64,000 bases of DNA from Scalesia atractyloides (lineage: Eukaryota > Streptophyta > Magnoliopsida > Asterales > Asteraceae): contig CAMTDV010000022.1 in the NCBI GenBank assembly GCA_947069175.1, positions 36,421,476 through 36,485,475 on the forward strand, written 5' to 3'. The notes below the pieces were generated by a model. That model was not told where the DNA came from. It saw only the letters and a program-made list of their open reading frames with translations, and searched no databases. The position numbers were made by a program, and so were the translations under genes. Position 1 is the stretch's first letter, and each line of letters opens with the position of its first letter. Positions 57,716 to 64,000 of the stretch are shown piece by piece.

Positions 57716-59097
57716 CTAAGCGGTTGGAGTTGAATCTTGATTTTCGGTGAAGGGGACTAGTTGGGTGGTTTCGTTTGGGCCGTCATTATCTTCGACAGGA
57801 TTGGCGTTGATGTTGAAAACTCTTCCTCTTGCGGGTGGCCTAGTGATTGGGTTTTCTTGATTTACTTGGTTAACTGGGTTTGATTGAGCTTGAGCGTTTA
57901 TGATGTTAACCAATCGAGGGCACGTGTTTCTAAAGTGGGTAGGGTCGCCACAATTAAAACAAGCTCGAACATAAGGTAATGTGGGGTATTGGGGTTGTTG
58001 ATAGGTTTGGATCATGTTTTGAGGAGGGGGTGAGATTTGGTTTTGAGGGTGCGGCAAACCTTGCTCAAATGACCATAGCGTCCACAATTCGCACATAATC
58101 GACAAGGTAAGGTAGGGGGATGGTGATAAAAACAGGTGTTAATCGAGGGTGAGGTCCAAGGTATGGTTTCTTATTTGGGTAAGTTGAGTTGGGTGCTACT
58201 TGAGTGATTGGGATAGCTTGGATGGGTATGGCTTGTGAAATTGGTTGATTACGTTGTGTGACAGCAAAAAGTTGTCCATCTCGTTTTCTCTTAAAAGTGG
58301 GTTGAGAAGGGGATTCGGTTCGGGTGGAGTTTGAAGTTTCAGTCGATGCCTTATTCTTCTTCTTCTCCTCCTTGAAGTCTTTGTTCCGGATTCGGTTTTC
58401 GGTGAGCTCTGTAGCTAACTCCATTGCTGCTTCCAAAGTTGCAGGTGTGGTACTTATTACAGAGTCTTGAATTTTTTACGGAAGACCTCGAATGTAGTGC
58501 TCGATCAAACGGTAGAGGGGAGTGAACAAGTTGGGAACCATTTGATTTAACTCAAGGATCTTTTGTTGTATGTGGTGTGGTCGCCTTCCTTTTGCTTCAA
58601 CGAATAGAACTCATCTTCTAATTTCTTGATTTCGCTCCTCGGGCAAAACCGTCTTGTCATGATTTCCTTCAACTCTTCCCAAGTCAAAGTCATAGCGTCT
58701 TCAACGCCTCGTTTGGCCTTCTCTGTATTCCACCAAGTAAGTGCTATTCCATATAAACGACCGGTAGCATATCGCACTTTGCGATCATCGGGGCAATCGC
58801 AATTTAGAAAAGTGTTCTCCATTTCTTCAAACCAATGGAGGAGAGCGGTGACACCTTCAGTCCCTTCGTATTTTGGAGGGTCGCAGGATTTGAAATGCTT
58901 GTAGGTGCATTTGGTGGTAATTGGGGGAGGATTGACAATGTGTTGATCTTCTTGATTGACGGATTAGCAGTAAGGGCTTGTTAGACTTGAATTACAATGT
59001 TGGGTATTACGGCAGCCATTTGTTGAGCAATTAGGGCAGCCATGCGCTCGCGGGCTTTTCCTTCTCTCATCTTCCTACGGGCGAGGCTAGAAGACAT
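57716..59097 (-). pseudogene. Element F gag
   Basis: Start ATG at 59,095-59,097 (MSSSLARRKMREGKARERMA), a core with ALTWWNTEKAKRGVEDAMTL and FCPRSEIKKLEDEFYSLKQ (58,547-58,822), a charged linker (ELTENRIRNKDFKEEKKKNK), and two knuckles: CANCGRYGHLSKVC (about 58,058-58,100, in a shifted frame) and CFNCGDPTHFRNTC (about 57,923-57,966). It stops at 57,716. There is no protease, reverse transcriptase or integrase between this stop and the LTR. Frameshifts near 58,980, 58,550 and 58,090 break it now. Confidence 0.88.
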
Positions 59098-59860
59098 CTA
59101 CAAGGAATACATATCATGAGTATGAGTTGGATGTTTTTTGGATCATGAGTCGTATTTAGGAATGAACATTCATAAAATAAATATAGAAAAATAAATCTAC
59201 TACATCCATAGGATGTCTTGGGCTTTGCTCGTAATTGGGCCTTGCATGCCGCCATACTTCACCTTCGTAATCATGTGGGGCCCCATGAATACCGGGTTTT
59301 TCATATGGTTTGCATGTGTTAGCCTGGTTACGTACACTAAAACCCGGAGAAAATCGAGAAATATGTAACGTATGATATTCGGAATGTGGTCCAGGTATGG
59401 ACACGGTAACACCTCAAAGTGGGGTTAGTTCGAACGACGTTTGGTGTGGCATGCTTTGGCCTAATAGGTCCTTCGTACTCTCATCGTTAGTCCCCAGGTA
59501 GGCAAACTGGTCCGTTATATTGGGTTTATACGAATGCCAACCTAGACAGGACGTTCCGACTACCGGTACTTGTACCCTTCCGGTTACTACATGCCCGTCG
59601 CAGAACTCACTTTGATGAGATTTGAAAATTTGCGACAAAATCTTTGAATAACGATAGTATGAAGATGATTTGAATATATGAACATTGAAATATGTATGAT
59701 GAATGTGTATGTAAGTATGTATGTTTGACTGTAAGTATAAACAAATATGAAACAAATAAACATCATAAGTTTGCATGTAACCGCATAAACAATTAAGATC
59801 TAGTCAACTATAGTATAGGCTCTAAGGGTCGAATAACCTATCATATATCCCTATAGTCAT
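59098..59860 (-). other. Element F leader
   Basis: Non-coding; same block order as the leaders of C and E (GGATGTCTTGGGC, GTCCTTCGTACTCTCATCG, CTACATGCCCGTCG). Confidence 0.8.
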
Positions 59861-59874
59861 GGCTCTGATACCAA
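59861..59874 (-). promoter_or_regulatory. Element F primer-binding site
   Basis: The minus strand reads TTGGTATCAGAGCC, a perfect tRNA-iMet complement. Confidence 0.9.
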
Positions 59875-59876
59875 TC

Positions 59877-60545
59877 TGTCCACACCCCGACCCGCAGCGG
59901 AAAAGGTGATCGGGGCATGATTGGGTTATCATCAAAGCTCATGACATTTATTATAACGTTTCATATTCATTATTACAATTTAATGGGAAATATACAATCA
60001 TAATTACATCATGTCCTAAACATCATTCTAGACTTCATTGTTTTCTACTAAGTCATTTCCTATGTTTTCCTTGCTTCATCCTGTTCACCTGTGTCATGTG
60101 TAAAAATGGTTTTTGGATCAACAAAAAGTTGGCGAGTGAATCCTATGAAAAACATTTGAACAAGTTTATTTAATTGGTTATAAAATAAAGTGCACAACCA
60201 CATATGAGTAATATAGATGTAAACTTATTCACAAAACACTTAATCATTAGCTAATGCACACACATACAATAATGGATTGTTTTGAGGCACGCGTTGCTCA
60301 ACTCGTCTCCACGAGGAACTGATGGGCCTAATGAATGATTTGCATATAACTTGACAATATGAAATACATAACTACAAACAATATATACATTCTAAGTTTA
60401 GATCACAATATGGTATGGCACAAGTTTAAATAAACGAGTTAATTTTTGTGACACATGACACACCCAAAACGTGTAATTAAAAAGGGGAGTTGTAAGATTC
60501 ACTCACATTGGGTGCGTTCGGTTGATGATGTTGAATGCGCACGAA
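59877..60545 (-). mobile_element. Element F, right (5') LTR, truncated
   Basis: It begins TGTCCACACCCCGACCCGC (one extra C) and follows the left F LTR to GCGCACGAAG, then stops abruptly; about 1.8 kb including all tRNA-like modules is missing. The breakpoint joins a purine tract and the start of the E 3' LTR. Confidence 0.88.
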
Positions 60546-61671
60546 GGGGATACTGTAACATTGGGTGCATTCAACATCATTCACCGAACGCACCGAAGGT
60601 GAGTGAATCTCTACAAATTCCCCATTTTAATCACGTTTTTGGGGTGTATCATGTGTCTTATTATTTATTATATTTAAACTATTGTGCATCCATCATATCC
60701 ATGAACAAATGTGTATTCAACATATATCAACTGTTTGTGTAGTTATTTTTTAGATTAAATTTATCATTTTCAGTACATACATTTTCATAGGCCGCGCTCC
60801 CCATTACATTATGAGCGTTGAGCTGTTCCCCATTACATTATGAGCTGAATCGGGCGTTGCCAACATACTCGCTTCGTTTGATGAGCCTTGATCGCACATA
60901 CATTATCATAGGCCGTCGCTCCCCATTACATATGACGTTAGCTGTTCCCATTACTTATGAGCGTGAACCAGGCGTTGCCAACATACGATCGGCTCCGTTT
61001 GATTGAGCCTTGATCGCACAGACATTTATCATAGGCCGTCCGTTCCCCATTACATTATGAGCGTGAACGTGACGTTGCCAACATATACAGTTTTCATTCA
61101 TGTTATATATTCATGCAAGTTGGGTTGTTATGGTATGTTATGGTATGTTATTGTATGTTATTGTATGTTATTGTTTGTTGTTGTTTGATATTGTATGCTA
61201 TTGGTTTGTTATTGTATGCTATTTGTATATTATTGTATGTTATTGTTTGTTGTTGTTTGATACTGTATGCTATTGGTTTGTTATTGTATGCTATTTGTTT
61301 GTTATTGTATGTTTATTTACGTTTGTTCATATATGAATATTGCACAATTTTTCCATATTAAACACAATAAGAAATAAATAATAAATGTTTTCTAACAAGG
61401 TTCACTTGCCAACTTTTGTTGATCCAAAAACCATTTTTACACATGATACAGGTGAACAGGATGAAGCAAGGAAAACATAGGAAATTGCCTTAGAAGAAAA
61501 ATAATGAAGTTTAGAAGGATGAATAGAACATGTTGTATTTGTTTGATTTGATTGTAGGATTCCTTGTAAATTGTAATAATAAATATGAAACATTATAATA
61601 AATGTCATGAGCTTTGATGAAAACCCAATCATGCCCCGATCACCTTTTCCGCTGCGGGTCGGGGTGTGACA
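60546..61671 (+). mobile_element. Element E purine tract and shortened 3' LTR
   Basis: GGGGATAC (60,546-60,553) is the family PPT end; TGTAACA (60,554-60,560) is the LTR start. The sequence then jumps to the part that begins GTGCATTCAACATC, which is about 1.95 kb further in the 5' LTR (about 50,675). From there to TGTGACA at 61,671 it follows the 5' LTR. All tRNA-like modules were lost in this copy. The target-site duplication TGTTG follows at 61,672-61,676. Confidence 0.88.
60786..61315. repeat. Tandem block and TGTTATTG minisatellite in the E 3' LTR
   Basis: Same arrays as 50,894-51,420 but with several small deletions in the first two units. Confidence 0.78.
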
Positions 61672-63128
61672 TGTTGGAACCATCAAAACTTGACAAAGCT
61701 TGTGTTTTGGTAAATGTGTGATTACTTGGAAGCCTTGGCTATCCTACTTTCAATCCACCACCTCACTTGATGATTTCTATGTGTAACCACTAAATTAAGT
61801 TCAACCTTCAATTGAGTAACAAGGCTACGACACATCCCCAAACATTACCATGTTCAGGATGCACGCATCTAGCTTGCTTACTTGGTCGATACATAGTTTG
61901 GTGAAGTATTTCTTTTTATTCCATTCATGACCATCCGAATTGTCATTGTAACAATTTGTGTATTGGTGAATCTTACAAAAGATGTTAAAGGACGGTTATC
62001 CTCCTACCTCCATGCATGACATCTATAAAATCTATGACTTATATGATGGACTTAATGATATATTATGTAATATATACATAAATAAGACTTATACATAACC
62101 AACTTTTGACAATGATCTTATGGTTACTTGTCCTAACATTAGGTTATATTAACTAGGACTTAACCCCCTTGTTACGATTCTAATGGGCATGACCCATAAA
62201 ATCTCAACCACCCTACGGGGTTTATAGTGTCAAAAACGAGTGTTAACATCTAGATAAATACTTTTAAGAATACATACTTTTGCATACCTCAAGCTCCTAA
62301 TCCGAATCCTCCATTATCATTCCAATACTCACACACCTACCTTCCTCGTATAGGATAACTCGGTGTTCCGTTCTCCAACCAATCAAACTCTACACGGGAT
62401 TTAACAAAGGAAGCTTTGCAAAACCGTGAGTATACTCGAACACCCTTTTTACGCTTTACACTTTTGGGTGCAATATGTTAACCTATCAAAAATACACGCA
62501 ATCACACTTATACTTTTATGCAATCACACAAACAATCCATCATACATGCTATAGTTACATGATACACGATTAGTATATTTGGACATTCTTATGTGATACT
62601 ATTTGTCATTAACTTCGTACGAGCCTCCCCTTAACATGTATAGCGCTATAGGAGTAACGCACCGCCCGTATTCTTGTGGTCATGTTAAGTTTATTCTATT
62701 ATGCGGTGACACTAGAGGATTGACTTGTAGATCGCATGCCATGTTTACATTAATCTAGTATGCTAGCTTAACATGTGGATTTGTTTAAACGATTTTATAC
62801 TTATGCTAAAATTAAACTTGTGTACTCGCCAATGCTTTTTGTGTTGAACTATACTTTTAACATGTTGCAGGTTGAGGATGTTGAATATGACGAAATCTTA
62901 GTAGGGACGACATAGAAACGCATCTAGAATGCTAGGTTTTATGTTATAATTTTGTTAAACTTGTCGTATTTGAATTTATGTTGTATTTGAGTTTATGTTG
63001 TATTTGACAATTCGATCAATGAAATGAAATGGGTTTTGAATTTAATATTGTCGCAAATAGTGTTATGATGTCTCGAGAAATCTATTTCGTCTCACTCCGA
63101 TGTTTCCGTCATCGGTTGGGGTGTGACA
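61672..63128 (+). mobile_element. Solo LTR D, right part
   Basis: It resumes LTR D after E and ends CATCGGTTGGGGTGTGACA at 63,128. The inverted copy at 1-1,340 shows the two halves joined, confirming that E split a continuous sequence. The target-site duplication AACCT follows. Confidence 0.82.
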
Positions 63129-64000
63129 AACCTTGTGGTAGCACAAAAGCCACTTGAAACCACTGTTGTTACTTCCTCACAACAGTTGGAAAGTTCTCCG
63201 CCTCAAAGCTAAACTCCTCCTGCTTGCTCACAAAAGGAACAGGTTGTAAGCACAGGGATCCCACATTATGAAGCAGATGATTCAATTGAATCTTTGTTTC
63301 TAAGCCCCTCTCCCAGGGCAAATTCTATTTCTACTCCACAACCATCACCCTCAATTCCACCTACTATCATACCTCTGTTTCATGCAATTGAGATAACTTA
63401 GACACAAATCAGTTCCTCTCAATCACCTGTTCATGAGAGTTCACCTCCACATGTGACTGCGTCTGAGTTAAATCTCCTTGCTAACCTAGAAACAGCTAAG
63501 GAGGTTACACCCCATGAGTTACAAGTAACTCCTGGTGGTAGTTTAAGTGAAGCAGCCACTACAATTGATGATACAACAGTGTTTCAATTGGACAGTGGTT
63601 ACATCCATCAGACTTCCTTAAAGGCAACAACTGTTGAGGCTACAATTGTATCCTCCGCTCCAGTTGTAAGTCCCAAGTACCAAGACAAAGGGGCATTTGG
63701 GTCTGATAAAATGGAGACCCCATCCTGTTCATAATCCAAATACAACTACCTTTGGTAGGAATTCAGATAATCCTATTAAATTAGGTGATGAATTGAGATA
63801 CAAAGAATTTTCGAAGAGAATTACATCAATGGAGTCTTCAATCGCTGCAATGAAATATTTGATGAAGCAGATGTTACAAAATTCTCAAAGCCAACCTTCA
63901 ACACAACAAATTACCAATGAGCTATGGAAATATGTGCAACCAACCATTATAGCTCAAAGGATGGCTAACATTCACCATGAAACTCACATGAAGCTTATCA
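63129..64000 (+). pseudogene. Copia additional ORF after pol, 3' part (runs off the window)
   Basis: It continues the ORF started at 46,687: NLVVAQKPLETTVVTSSQQL, then Ser/Pro/Thr-rich sequence (63,180-63,450), an open stretch at 63,453-63,734 (TASELNLLANLETAKEVTPH), and after a frame change an amphipathic, probably coiled-coil tail (EFSKRITSMESSIAAMKYLM near 63,808-63,870; ELWKYVQPTIIAQRMANIHH near 63,920). Stops at about 63,211 and 63,401 and a stop at 63,732 break it. The low-complexity middle and coiled-coil tail fit the extra ORF of SIRE-like elements; function unknown. Confidence 0.68.

Overview
This is a gene-free block of plant nuclear heterochromatin built almost entirely from transposable elements. 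It is AT-rich, and the LTR retrotransposons use plant-type primer-binding sites complementary to initiator tRNA-Met (TGGTATCAGAGC). They include a SIRE-like Ty1/copia element with an extra ORF after pol and Tekay-like Ty3/gypsy chromoviruses. That mix is typical of large dicot genomes; Asteraceae is my best guess by resemblance, but this is inference. I found no host protein gene, rRNA gene or CRISPR array.

Layout. Positions 1-17,395 hold an inverted, window-truncated LTR fragment, a 4.1-kb solo LTR (3,441-7,524) and a cluster of MITE-like elements rich in CACATGTG palindromes (8,611-14,212). One foldback element in that cluster is split by a 2.3-kb solo LTR (11,035-13,340). The rest of this part is unassigned AT-rich DNA.

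From about 17,396 to beyond 64,000 there is one nested structure. The host is a decayed SIRE-like copia element on the + strand: LTR candidate and PBS at 17,396-17,860, gag 19,373-21,206, pol 21,300-24,750, and an additional ORF that starts at 46,687 and runs off the window. Two insertions interrupt it. (1) Element B, 24,936-46,211, is LARD-like, with LTRs of about 4 kb around a 2.4-kb non-coding centre and TSD TCTTG. Its right LTR is itself interrupted by gypsy element C (33,070-43,873, minus strand, TSD TTCGA), which carries all gag-pol domains with frameshifts. (2) Solo LTR D (47,510-63,128, TSD AACCT) sits inside the additional ORF. It contains gypsy element E (48,720-61,671, + strand, TSD TGTTG), which in turn contains gag-only element F (53,729 to about 60,545, minus strand). 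The target-site duplications give the order of insertion: C is younger than B; F is younger than E, which is younger than D; B and D are both younger than the copia host.

The most unusual signal is in the LTRs of the C/E/F gypsy family and of the solo LTR at 11,035. Each full-length copy carries four or five tRNA-like modules: one class-II (Leu/Ser-like) module near one end, and three or four modules on the opposite strand, one of them with a near-perfect tRNA-Lys-like A box and B box. The modules recur in the same order and orientation in five LTRs, and their hairpins show a compensatory change. An RNA polymerase III-type array inside an LTR is therefore the candidate undescribed system here. 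TTGAC (W-box-like) clusters lie next to it and recur in the unrelated B LTRs.
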